This document shows, piece by piece, positions 5,949-12,284 of a stretch of DNA of 13,911 bases. A program made the position numbers and the translations under genes. Source of the stretch: Thioalkalivibrio sp. (GTDB lineage Bacteria; Pseudomonadota; Gammaproteobacteria; SpSt-1174); NCBI GenBank assembly GCA_011046015.1, contig DSBO01000002.1:1-13911 (forward strand), read 5' to 3'. Below the pieces are notes generated by a model. That model was not told where the DNA came from. It worked only from the letters and a program-made list of their open reading frames with translations, and searched no databases. The stretch's first letter is position 1. Each line of letters starts with the position of its first letter.

Positions 5949-6488
5949 ATGGCACGACTCAAAGAACATTATCGTGATACCGTGGTGGGTCAGCTCAAGG
6001 AGCAGTTCGCTTACAAGAGCGTGATGGAAGTGCCGCGTATCACCAAGATCACGCTGAACATGGGCCTGGGTGAGGCGGTCGCCGACAAGAAGGTCGTCGA
6101 CCACGCCGTGGGTGACATGGAGAAGATCGCGGGTCAGAAGGCCGTGGTCACGCTGGCGCGCAAGTCCGTGGCGGGCTTCAAGATCCGTGACGGCTGGCCG
6201 ATCGGCTGCAAGGTGACCCTGCGCAGTGATCGCATGTATGAATTCCTGGATCGCCTGATCAACATCGCGATCCCGCGTGTTCGCGATTTCCGTGGGCTGA
6301 ATGGCAAGTCCTTCGACGGCCGTGGCAACTACAGCATGGGCGTGAAGGAACAGATCATCTTCCCGGAAATCGATTACGACAAGATCGATGCGGTGCGTGG
6401 CATGGATATCACCATCACCACCACTGCCAAAACGGATGAGGAAGCCCGGGCCCTGCTCAAGGCTTTCAACTTCCCGTTCAAGAACTGA
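5949..6488 (+). CDS. rplE: 50S ribosomal protein L5
   Basis: L5 binds 5S rRNA and contacts P-site tRNA and S13 across the interface. The 179-residue length equals E. coli L5. Conserved segments are VMEVPRITKITLNMGLGEAV (25-44), the KSVAGFKIRDGWPIGCKVTL block (about 88-107), and RDFRGLNGKSFDGRGNYSMG with KEQIIFPEIDYDKID. ATG at 5949 follows AAGGG by about 10 bases. In E. coli, S8 represses this operon by binding near the rplX-rplE junction. I could not identify an S8 site here by eye. Confidence 0.98.
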   Translation: MARLKEHYRDTVVGQLKEQFAYKSVMEVPRITKITLNMGLGEAVADKKVVDHAVGDMEKIAGQKAVVTLARKSVAGFKIRDGWPIGCKVTLRSDRMYEFLDRLINIAIPRVRDFRGLNGKSFDGRGNYSMGVKEQIIFPEIDYDKIDAVRGMDITITTTAKTDEEARALLKAFNFPFKN

Positions 6489-6498
6489 GGTTAGGCGA

Positions 6499-6804
6499 AT
6501 GGCAAAGACTTCTATGATGCAGCGCGAACTCAAGCGCACCAAGTTGGTGGCGAAGTATGCCGCCAAGCGTGCCGAGCTCAAGGCAATCATCAAGGATCCG
6601 AGCGTTGACTTCGAGCAGCGCATGGAGGCCGTCGCCCAGCTGCAGAAACTGCCGCGCGATGCGAGCCCGACCCGTCAGCGTAACCGCTGTAACCTGACGG
6701 GCCGTCCGCACGGCTACTATCGCAAGTTCGGTCTTGGCCGTAACAAGCTCCGCGAAGCCGCCATGCGCGGTGACGTGCCGGGCCTGGTCAAGTCCAGCTG
6801 GTAA
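6499..6804 (+). CDS. rpsN: 30S ribosomal protein S14 (zinc-independent type)
   Basis: S14 is a 30S head protein near the decoding site. ATG at 6499 gives MAKTSMMQRELKRTKLVAKY and a 101-residue product, the long form. GAGG and AGG lie just upstream (6487-6495). The frame is open further 5' inside rplE but without family similarity. The C-terminal half reads RQRNRCNLTGRPHGYYRKFG, then REAAMRGDVPGLVKSSW. There is a single cysteine and no CxxC pairs, so this is the zinc-free paralogue and not the short four-cysteine form. The gap to rplE is 10 bases. Confidence 0.97.
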   Translation: MAKTSMMQRELKRTKLVAKYAAKRAELKAIIKDPSVDFEQRMEAVAQLQKLPRDASPTRQRNRCNLTGRPHGYYRKFGLGRNKLREAAMRGDVPGLVKSSW

Positions 6805-6830
6805 ACATTCTTTAAGAGGATATCGATACA

Positions 6831-7229
6831 ATGAGTATGTCTGATCCGGTCGCCGACATGCTGACCCGCATCCGTAACGGTCAGCAGGCCGGCAAGGTCC
6901 AGGTTTCCATGCCGGCGTCCAGCCTGAAGGCTGCCATCGCGCAGGTCATGAAGGACGAAGGCTACATCGAGGGCTTCAAGGTTGAAGAGGCGGAAGCCAA
7001 CAAGCGCAACCTCTTGGTCTCGCTGAAGTACTACAATGGCAAGCCGGTTATCGCCAAGCTGAAGCGTGTCAGCCGTCCGGGCCTGCGCGTGTTCCGTGGC
7101 AAGAACGAAATCCCGACCGTCCTCGGCGGGCTGGGTGTCGCCATTGTCTCCACGTCCAAAGGTGTCATGAGCGATCGCGCCGCCCGCGAAGCGGGTCACG
7201 GCGGCGAAGTGCTCTGCACGGTCGAGTAA
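6831..7229 (+). CDS. rpsH: 30S ribosomal protein S8
   Basis: S8 binds the central domain of 16S rRNA and in E. coli represses the spc operon post-transcriptionally. The 132-residue product (E. coli 130) begins MSMSDPVADMLTRIRNGQ and ends in the signature GVMSDRAAREAGHGGEVLCT. The middle contains SLKYYNGKPVIAKLKRVSRP. The start is ATG at 6831, with AAGAGGA (6814-6820) 10 bases upstream. ATG at 6837 would be too far from it. The 26-base gap to rpsN is AT-richer than average, but I see no convincing promoter in it. Confidence 0.97.
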   Translation: MSMSDPVADMLTRIRNGQQAGKVQVSMPASSLKAAIAQVMKDEGYIEGFKVEEAEANKRNLLVSLKYYNGKPVIAKLKRVSRPGLRVFRGKNEIPTVLGGLGVAIVSTSKGVMSDRAAREAGHGGEVLCTVE

Positions 7230-7239
7230 GGGGTGAGCG

Positions 7240-7773
7240 ATGTCTCGCGTAGCTAAGAAGCCGATTGAACTGCCGTCCGGCGTTGATGTGAACGTCAACG
7301 GTCAGGTGTTGTCGATCAAGGGTCCGAAGGGCCAGTTCGAATACCGCATCCATGACGACGTGGAAGTGCAGAAGGACGACAAGGTCCTGAACTTTGCCCC
7401 CCGTGGTGGCAATGGTGCCTTCTACGCCATGGCCGGTACCATGCGTGCCGTGGTGAACAACATGGTCACTGGCGTTAGCCAGGGCTTTGAGCGCAAGCTC
7501 GAGCTGGTCGGCGTGGGTTATCGTGCCCAGGCCCAGGGCAAGGTGCTGAACCTGGCGCTGGGTTACTCGCACCCGATCAACTACGAGGTGCCGGAGGGTA
7601 TTACCATCGAGACCCCGAGCCAGACCGAAGTGGTCGTGAAGGGTGCCGACAAGCAGGTGGTGGGTCAGGTGGCCGCCGAAATCCGTGGTTTCCGTCCGCC
7701 GGAGCCTTACAAAGGTAAGGGTGTCAAGTACGCGGGTGAGCAGATCATCCGCAAGGAAGCCAAGAAGAAGTAA
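7240..7773 (+). CDS. rplF: 50S ribosomal protein L6
   Basis: L6 stabilises the sarcin-ricin loop and L7/L12 stalk base region of the 50S subunit. The 177-residue length equals E. coli. Two duplicated alpha-beta domains are visible. The first contains MSRVAKKPIELPSGVDV and IKGPKGQFEY. The second holds the signature PEPYKGKGVKYAGEQIIRKE (about 151-170), followed by a lysine-rich end. The linker region has KLELVGVGYRAQAQGKVLNL. AAGGGGTGA precedes the ATG at 7240. Confidence 0.98.
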   Translation: MSRVAKKPIELPSGVDVNVNGQVLSIKGPKGQFEYRIHDDVEVQKDDKVLNFAPRGGNGAFYAMAGTMRAVVNNMVTGVSQGFERKLELVGVGYRAQAQGKVLNLALGYSHPINYEVPEGITIETPSQTEVVVKGADKQVVGQVAAEIRGFRPPEPYKGKGVKYAGEQIIRKEAKKK

Positions 7774-7785
7774 GGGTCTGAAGCG

Positions 7786-8139
7786 ATGGAAAAGAAAGCT
7801 ACTCGTTTGCGCCGCGCCCGCAAGGCCCGTGCCAAGATTCGTGAGCTGGGTCAGCACCGCCTTTGCGTGTTCCGGACCCCGCGTCACATCTATGCCCAGG
7901 TGATCGCGCCCAACGGCTCCGAAATCGTGGCCGCCGCGTCCACCGTCGAGGCGGATGTGAAAAAGGGCCTGAAGGCGACCGGCAACTGTGACGCCGCTAC
8001 GGCGGTAGGCAAGCTGATTGCGGAACGCGCCAAGGCCAAGGGCGTCTCGGCGGTGGCCTTTGACCGGTCGGGGTTCAAGTACCACGGCCGCCTCAAGGCG
8101 CTGGCTGATGCTGCCCGCGAAAGCGGCCTGGAATTCTAA
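7786..8139 (+). CDS. rplR: 50S ribosomal protein L18
   Basis: L18 binds 5S rRNA with L5 in the central protuberance. The 117-residue length equals E. coli. The basic N-terminus ATRLRRARKARAKIRELG (about 4-21) is the disordered rRNA-binding tail. It is followed by RLCVFRTPRHIYAQVIAPNG, then AVGKLIAERAKAKGVSAVAF and the end DRSGFKYHGRLKALADAARE. It sits 12 bases after rplF, with AAGGG upstream of ATG at 7786. Confidence 0.98.
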   Translation: MEKKATRLRRARKARAKIRELGQHRLCVFRTPRHIYAQVIAPNGSEIVAAASTVEADVKKGLKATGNCDAATAVGKLIAERAKAKGVSAVAFDRSGFKYHGRLKALADAARESGLEF

Positions 8140-8151
8140 AGGGTTAGACCA

Positions 8152-8658
8152 ATGGCAAATTTCGATAATTCGTCCAATACCGACGGCCTGCAGGAAAAGC
8201 TGGTCGCCGTCAACCGAGTCGCCAAGGTTGTCAAGGGTGGCCGCCAGTTCGGCTTCACCGCCCTGGCGGTGGTTGGCGACGGCAACGGCAAGGTCGGCTT
8301 CGGTTACGGCAAGGCGCGTGAAGTGCCGGTGGCCATCCAGAAGGCGATGGAGAAGGCGCGCAAGAACATGTGCACCGTGTCGCTGAAGGAAGGTACCCTG
8401 CAGTTCCCCATCACGCATCGTCACGGTGCGGCGAAGGTGTTCATGCAGCCGGCCTCCGAAGGTACCGGTATCATCGCCGGTGGTGCCATGCGCGCCGTGT
8501 TCGAGGTTGCCGGGGTGCGCAACGTGCTGGCCAAGTGCATCGGCTCGCGTAACCCGATGAACGTGGTCCGCGCCACCATTGGTGGCCTTGCCGCCATGGC
8601 GTCGCCGGAAAGCATCGCTGCCAAGCGCGGCAAGAAAGTCGAAGAGATTACGGGTTAA
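8152..8658 (+). CDS. rpsE: 30S ribosomal protein S5
   Basis: S5 lies at the mRNA entry site with S3 and S4 and affects decoding fidelity. The 168-residue product (E. coli 167) has a short polar N-terminus, then the double-stranded RNA-binding-like domain with EKLVAVNRVAKVVKGGRQFG (15-34). The spectinomycin-related loop lies in this segment. Next come GDGNGKVGFGYGKAREVPVA and the C-terminal domain GTGIIAGGAMRAVFEVAGVR and CIGSRNPMNVVRATI. ATG at 8152 is preceded by AAAGGG, 12 bases after rplR. Confidence 0.98.
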   Translation: MANFDNSSNTDGLQEKLVAVNRVAKVVKGGRQFGFTALAVVGDGNGKVGFGYGKAREVPVAIQKAMEKARKNMCTVSLKEGTLQFPITHRHGAAKVFMQPASEGTGIIAGGAMRAVFEVAGVRNVLAKCIGSRNPMNVVRATIGGLAAMASPESIAAKRGKKVEEITG

Positions 8659-8662
8659 GGTC

Positions 8663-8851
8663 ATGGCGAACGCGAGCAAGGTCAAGGTTACCCTGGTCCG
8701 CAGCCTGAATGGTCGTCTCAAGAACCATCAGGCCTGCGCGCGCGGTCTGGGTCTGCGCCGCATGCACCACACTGTGGAAGTGCTGGACACCCCGGAAAAC
8801 CGCGGGATGATTAACAAGATCTCGTACATGCTGAAGATTGAGGAAGCCTAA
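8663..8851 (+). CDS. rpmD: 50S ribosomal protein L30
   Basis: L30 is a small 50S protein with a ferredoxin-like fold. ATG at 8663 gives 62 residues (E. coli 59), starting MANASKVKVTLVRSLNGRL. The conserved HQACARGLGLRRMHHTVEVL matches the family signature, and the end is GMINKISYMLKI. The frame runs open further 5' within rpsE but without similarity. The start lies only 4 bases after the rpsE stop, and AAGG is just 2 bases from the ATG, so initiation is probably coupled to rpsE. Only 1 base separates it from rplO. Confidence 0.96.
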   Translation: MANASKVKVTLVRSLNGRLKNHQACARGLGLRRMHHTVEVLDTPENRGMINKISYMLKIEEA

Positions 8852-8852
8852 G

Positions 8853-9287
8853 ATGCGCCTGAATACCATCAAGGCTGCTCCGGGCAGCCGCCCCAACGGC
8901 AAGCGCCTGGGTCGTGGCATCGGTTCCGGTCTGGGCAAGACCGGTGGCCGTGGTCACAAGGGTCAGAAGTCGCGTTCCGGCGGTTTCCACAAGGTCGGCT
9001 TCGAAGGCGGCCAGATGCCGCTGCAGCGCCGACTGCCAAAGATCGGGTTCACCTCGCGTACCTCCGCCACCCGTGCGGAAGTGCGCCTGAACGAACTCGC
9101 CAAGATCGACGCGGCGGTCATCGATCTGGACGCCCTGAAGGCGGCCCACATCGTGCCGGCGCAGACCGAGAAGGCCAAGGTGATCCTTTCCGGCAACCTG
9201 GAGAAGGCCGTGACCGTCAAGGGTCTGGGCGTGACCAAGGGTGCACGGGCGGCGATCGAGGCGGCCGGCGGCAAGGTCGAGGACTAA
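8853..9287 (+). CDS. rplO: 50S ribosomal protein L15
   Basis: L15 is a late 50S assembly protein. ATG at 8853 gives exactly 144 residues, the E. coli length, with AGGAAG (8841-8846) 6 bases upstream. A TTG 15 bases earlier would add five residues unlike the family. The glycine-rich basic N-terminus has GRGIGSGLGKTGGRGHKGQK (25-44), then GGFHKVGFEGGQMPLQRRLP. The C-terminal half is the globular part, with VILSGNLEKAVTVKGLGVTK. Its TAA directly abuts the secY GTG with no spacer. Confidence 0.98.
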   Translation: MRLNTIKAAPGSRPNGKRLGRGIGSGLGKTGGRGHKGQKSRSGGFHKVGFEGGQMPLQRRLPKIGFTSRTSATRAEVRLNELAKIDAAVIDLDALKAAHIVPAQTEKAKVILSGNLEKAVTVKGLGVTKGARAAIEAAGGKVED

Positions 9288-10640
9288 GTGGCAGTCAAAG
9301 GCGCGAACGCCGCGGCCCTCGGTGGCCTCGGCAAGGTGAAGGAGCTTCGTCAGCGGCTCGTTTTCGTGCTGCTGGCGCTGGTGGTCTACCGTATCGGTAC
9401 CTTCGTGCCGATCCCCGGTATTGAGCCGGACGCGCTGGCGCAGTTCTTCACCCAGAACAGCGGCACCTTCCTGGACCTCGCCAACATGTTCACGGGTGGG
9501 GCGCTGGAGCGCTTCTCGGTCATGGCGCTGGGCATCATGCCGTACATTTCGGCGGCGATTGTCATGCAGCTCATGACACACGTGGTGCCGTCGCTGGAGC
9601 AGCTGCGCAAGGAAGGCGAGCGCGGCAAGCGCAAGATCACGCAGTACACGCGCTACGGCACCGTGGCCCTGGCGCTGTTCCAGGCGATCGGTATTTCGTT
9701 CGCGCTGGATGGACAGGGTGTCGACCTCGGCCACGTGCAGGGGCAGACCAACTGGGCGTTCGTCTTCACCACGACGATCACTCTGGTCACTGGCACCATG
9801 TTCCTGATGTGGCTGGGTGAGCAGATAACCGAGCGCGGGGTGGGCAACGGTATCTCGCTGATCATCTTCGCAGGTATCGTGGCGGGCCTGCCGGCGGCCT
9901 TCGCGGGCACGCTGGAACTGGCCAGCACGGGCCAGCTGTCGATCCCGGTGGTGCTGCTGCTGGTGGCCCTGGCCCTGGCGGTGACGGCCTTCGTGGTCTT
10001 CGCCGAGCGTGGCCAGCGGCGGATCACGGTGAACTATGCCAAGCGCCAGCAGGGCCGCAAGCTGTACGCGGCCCAGTCGAGCCACCTGCCGCTCAAGCTC
10101 AACATGGCCGGGGTGATTCCGCCGATCTTCGCATCGAGTATCATCCTGTTCCCGGCCACGCTGGGTAGCTGGTTCGGGCGCACCGAGGGCATGGGCTGGC
10201 TGGCCGATATCGCCGGCACCCTGTCGCCGGGGCAGCCGATCTACGTCGCAGCCTACGCGGCGGCGATCATATTTTTCTGCTTTTTCTACACGGCCATTGT
10301 GTTCAATGCCCGTGAGACCGCGGACAACCTGAAGAAGTCCGGCGCCTTCATCCCCGGGATCCGTCCCGGCGAGCAGACGGCCCGGTACATTGACGGCGTG
10401 ATGTCGCGACTGACCACCGTGGGTGCGATCTACATCACCGTGGTGTGTCTGCTGCCGGAATTCCTGATTCTGGCCTGGAACGTGCCGTTCTACTTCGGCG
10501 GTACGTCCCTGCTGATTATTGTTGTGGTGGTCATGGATTTCATGGCCCAGGTGCAGGCCCATCTGATGTCCCATCAGTATGAGGGCCTGATGAAAAAAGC
10601 GAATCTGAAAGGTTATGGCAAGACCGGTTTGTTGCGGTAA
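9288..10640 (+). CDS. secY: Protein translocase subunit SecY
   Basis: SecY is the membrane channel of the SecYEG translocon. The 450-residue product (E. coli 443) has ten hydrophobic segments at about 23-42, 72-97, 123-140, 157-176, 187-205, 218-239, 273-294, 318-340, 372-392 and 399-419. Signatures are NMFTGGALERFSVMALGIMP in TM2 and IPGIRPGEQTARYIDG in the last large cytoplasmic loop. Arg359 there matches E. coli Arg357, important for SecA-driven transport. The start is GTG at 9288, immediately after the rplO stop, with GAGG (9279-9282) 5 bases away inside rplO. The position between rplO and rpmJ is standard. The short C-terminal tail is cytoplasmic. Confidence 0.98.
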   Translation: MAVKGANAAALGGLGKVKELRQRLVFVLLALVVYRIGTFVPIPGIEPDALAQFFTQNSGTFLDLANMFTGGALERFSVMALGIMPYISAAIVMQLMTHVVPSLEQLRKEGERGKRKITQYTRYGTVALALFQAIGISFALDGQGVDLGHVQGQTNWAFVFTTTITLVTGTMFLMWLGEQITERGVGNGISLIIFAGIVAGLPAAFAGTLELASTGQLSIPVVLLLVALALAVTAFVVFAERGQRRITVNYAKRQQGRKLYAAQSSHLPLKLNMAGVIPPIFASSIILFPATLGSWFGRTEGMGWLADIAGTLSPGQPIYVAAYAAAIIFFCFFYTAIVFNARETADNLKKSGAFIPGIRPGEQTARYIDGVMSRLTTVGAIYITVVCLLPEFLILAWNVPFYFGGTSLLIIVVVVMDFMAQVQAHLMSHQYEGLMKKANLKGYGKTGLLR

Positions 10641-10667
10641 TGCCGAGTAAGCATCGAGGATAGAACG

Positions 10668-10781
10668 ATGAAAGTACGTGCTTCCGTCAAGAAGATCTGC
10701 CGCAATTGCAAGGTGGTGCGCCGTAACGGTGTGGTTCGCGTGATCTGCAAGGATCCGCGCCACAAGCAGCGTCAGGGCTAA
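10668..10781 (+). CDS. rpmJ: 50S ribosomal protein L36 (zinc-ribbon type)
   Basis: L36 is the smallest 50S protein. ATG at 10668 opens 37 codons ending in TAA (10779-10781). The product begins MKVRASVKKICRNCKVVRRN and ends KDPRHKQRQG. Cys11, Cys14, Cys27 and His32 form the complete zinc-binding set, so this is the zinc-containing form. GAGGA (10656-10660) lies 7 bases upstream. It closes the spc block, 27 bases after secY. Its size makes it easy to overlook, but family identity is clear. Confidence 0.96.
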   Translation: MKVRASVKKICRNCKVVRRNGVVRVICKDPRHKQRQG

Positions 10782-10786
10782 CTTGG

Positions 10787-10815
10787 TTGAATTAGGGCGA
10801 AAAGGCGGCTAGAAT
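10787..10815 (+). promoter_or_regulatory. Putative sigma70 promoter for the alpha block (rpsM)
   Basis: TTGAAT (10787-10792; 4 of 6 matches to TTGACA) and TAGAAT (10810-10815; 5 of 6 to TATAAT) are separated by 17 bases. It sits in the 71-base gap between rpmJ and rpsM, where the E. coli alpha operon also has a promoter. Transcription would begin near 10822, giving a leader of only about 30 bases. GTGGAG (10837-10842) is the likely ribosome binding site, 10 bases before the rpsM ATG. Confidence 0.65.
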
Positions 10816-10831
10816 TGCCGGCTTTTCCGCC
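10796..10831 (+). repeat. Inverted repeat enclosing the alpha promoter -10 element
   Basis: The left arm GGCG-AAAA-GGCGGC (10796-10809) pairs with GCCGGC-TTTT-CCGCC (10817-10831), with one bulged C and one G-G mismatch. The seven-base loop TAGAATT contains the predicted -10. In a transcript reading through from secY-rpmJ this would form a stable stem. The T-run lies inside the arm, so it is at best a weak terminator. Confidence 0.6.
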
Positions 10832-10852
10832 GTTTCGTGGAGATATTTTCGA

Positions 10853-11209
10853 ATGGCTCGTATTGCAGGAATCAACATCCCTGTGCAGAAGCATACCGTG
10901 ATCGCCCTCCAGGCAATCTACGGTATCGGTAGCACGCGCGCGCAGGCGATCTGCGCCGCCACCGGCATCGACCCCGCCGTCAAGGTCAAGGACCTGAGCG
11001 ATGGTGAGGTGGAGCAGCTGCGTGAGGAAGTCGCCAAGTACACGGTCGAGGGTGACCTGCGCCGCGACATCTCCATGAACATCAAGCGTCTCATGGACCT
11101 CGGTTGCTACCGCGGCCTGCGCCACCGTCGCGGCCTGCCCGTGCGCGGCCAGCGTACCAAGACCAACGCGCGTACCCGTAAGGGCCCGCGTCGTCCGATT
11201 CGTAAGTAA
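10853..11209 (+). CDS. rpsM: 30S ribosomal protein S13
   Basis: S13 sits in the 30S head, contacts P-site tRNA with its C-terminal tail and forms an intersubunit bridge with L5. The 118-residue length equals E. coli. It begins MARIAGINIPVQKHTVIAL, with a helix-two-turn-helix region at IYGIGSTRAQAICAATGI (about 23-40), and ends in the signature GLRHRRGLPVRGQRTKTNAR with a basic tail GPRRPIRK. It is the first alpha-block gene behind the putative promoter. In E. coli, S4 represses this block by binding a pseudoknot leader; the leader here looks too short for that structure. Confidence 0.98.
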   Translation: MARIAGINIPVQKHTVIALQAIYGIGSTRAQAICAATGIDPAVKVKDLSDGEVEQLREEVAKYTVEGDLRRDISMNIKRLMDLGCYRGLRHRRGLPVRGQRTKTNARTRKGPRRPIRK

Positions 11210-11234
11210 TTGTACTGACAGGATTTAGAGGCTT

Positions 11235-11624
11235 ATGGCTAAGGCCCCGACTCGCACGCGCAAGAAAGTCAAAAAGGTCGTCACCGACGGCATTGCGCAC
11301 ATTCACGCAAGCTTCAATAACACGATCATCACGATCACGGACCGCCAGGGTAACGCCCTGTCCTGGGCCACCTCGGGTGGTTCGGGCTTCCGTGGCTCGC
11401 GCAAGAGCACGCCGTTCGCTGCCCAGGTGGCCGCGGAGCGTGCCGGCACTGCCGCTCAGGACTACGGTCTGAAGAACCTGGAAGTGCGCGTGAAGGGCCC
11501 GGGTCCGGGTCGTGAGTCTGCGGTCCGCGCGCTGAACAACTGCGGTTACAAGATCCAGAGCATCACTGATGTGACGCCGATCCCGCATAACGGCTGCCGT
11601 CCGCCGAAAAAGCGCCGCGTCTAA
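11235..11624 (+). CDS. rpsK: 30S ribosomal protein S11
   Basis: S11 lies on the 30S platform near the mRNA exit and E-site. The 129-residue length equals E. coli. Conserved parts are GIAHIHASFNNTIITITDRQ (19-38), SGGSGFRGSRKSTPFAAQVA and DVTPIPHNGCRPPKKRRV at the end. Asn119 followed by Gly120 is the site that becomes isoaspartate in E. coli S11. Whether it does so here is inference. ATG at 11235 follows TAGAGG by 3 bases, a tight spacing, with AGGA further upstream. Confidence 0.98.
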   Translation: MAKAPTRTRKKVKKVVTDGIAHIHASFNNTIITITDRQGNALSWATSGGSGFRGSRKSTPFAAQVAAERAGTAAQDYGLKNLEVRVKGPGPGRESAVRALNNCGYKIQSITDVTPIPHNGCRPPKKRRV

Positions 11625-11642
11625 GGTTGGGAGAGATTCAAG

Positions 11643-12263
11643 ATGGCTAGGTATATTGGTCCCAAGTGTAAGCTGAGTCGTCGTGAGGGTACGGATCTCT
11701 TCCTGAAGAGCCGCGCCCGCTCGTTCGAATCCAAGTGCAAGGCTGAAAAGGCCCCCGGTCAGCACGGCGATCGCCGTACGCGTCTGTCCGACTACGGCCT
11801 GCAGCTGCGCGAGAAGCAGAAGCTGCGCCGTATCTATGGCGTGCTGGAAAAGCAGTTCCGCAACTACTTCAAGGCGGCCGCCCAGATCAAGGGCTCCACC
11901 GGCGAGAACCTGCTGAAGCTGCTGGAATGCCGTCTCGACAACGTCGTGTACCGCATGGGCTTTGGTGCCACCCGCTCCGAGGCGCGTCAGCTGGTCAGCC
12001 ACAAGGCGATCATGGTGAATGGACAGTCGGTGAACATCGCGTCCTACCAGGTCAAGGCCGGTGACACCGTGTCCGTGCGCGAGAAGTCGAAGAAGCAGGT
12101 CCGTATCCAGGATTCCCTGGCCATGGCCGAGCAGTTTGGCTTCCCCGAGTGGGTCGAAGTCGACACCAAGAAGATGGAAGGTGTCTTCAAGTCCGTACCC
12201 GAGCGCTCCGACCTGCCTGCCGAGATCAACGAATCTCTGGTGGTCGAGCTGTACTCCAAGTAA
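11643..12263 (+). CDS. rpsD: 30S ribosomal protein S4
   Basis: S4 initiates 30S assembly, is part of the mRNA entry helicase with S3 and S5, and in E. coli represses the alpha operon. The 206-residue length equals E. coli. It begins MARYIGPKCKLSRREGTDLF. The N-terminal part has only Cys9 and Cys32, so it is the zinc-free type. The S4 RNA-binding domain (about 96-160) contains CRLDNVVYRMGFGATRSEAR and QLVSHKAIMVNGQSVNIASY. The end is SDLPAEINESLVVELYSK. GGGAGAG lies upstream of ATG at 11643, and rpoA follows after 21 bases. Confidence 0.98.
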   Translation: MARYIGPKCKLSRREGTDLFLKSRARSFESKCKAEKAPGQHGDRRTRLSDYGLQLREKQKLRRIYGVLEKQFRNYFKAAAQIKGSTGENLLKLLECRLDNVVYRMGFGATRSEARQLVSHKAIMVNGQSVNIASYQVKAGDTVSVREKSKKQVRIQDSLAMAEQFGFPEWVEVDTKKMEGVFKSVPERSDLPAEINESLVVELYSK

Positions 12264-12284
12264 TCACGGATCAAGAGGTTTTCG

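Noticed and set aside
5920..5965. S8 autoregulatory site at the rplX-rplE junction
   Set aside because: Known from E. coli, but I could not find the helix 21-like core by eye. A covariance-model search would be needed.
6388..6498. Upstream extension of rpsN into rplE
   Set aside because: S14 begins at ATG 6499 by family length (101 residues) and ribosome binding site.
4860..6623. Long minus-strand open frame (about 587 codons) opposite rpmC to rpsN
   Set aside because: It is a shadow of several well-supported + strand genes, crosses their gaps without any start signals of its own, and shows no family similarity.
6805..6830. TACAAT-like hexamer just before rpsH as a promoter
   Set aside because: It overlaps the start codon region, leaving no leader or ribosome binding site, and has no -35 at suitable distance.
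8579..8662. Upstream extension of rpmD into rpsE
   Set aside because: The extension is a frame-shifted reading of rpsE; L30 begins at 8663.
7165..8721. Long minus-strand open frame opposite rplF, rplR and rpsE
   Set aside because: Same compositional artefact; the + strand proteins are unambiguous.
8811..10763. Very long open frame on the minus strand (about 650 codons) opposite rplO and secY
   Set aside because: It lies entirely opposite recognisable genes. Long antisense frames are expected from GC-rich codon bias, and the translation is rich in His, Arg and Gln with no recognisable domain.
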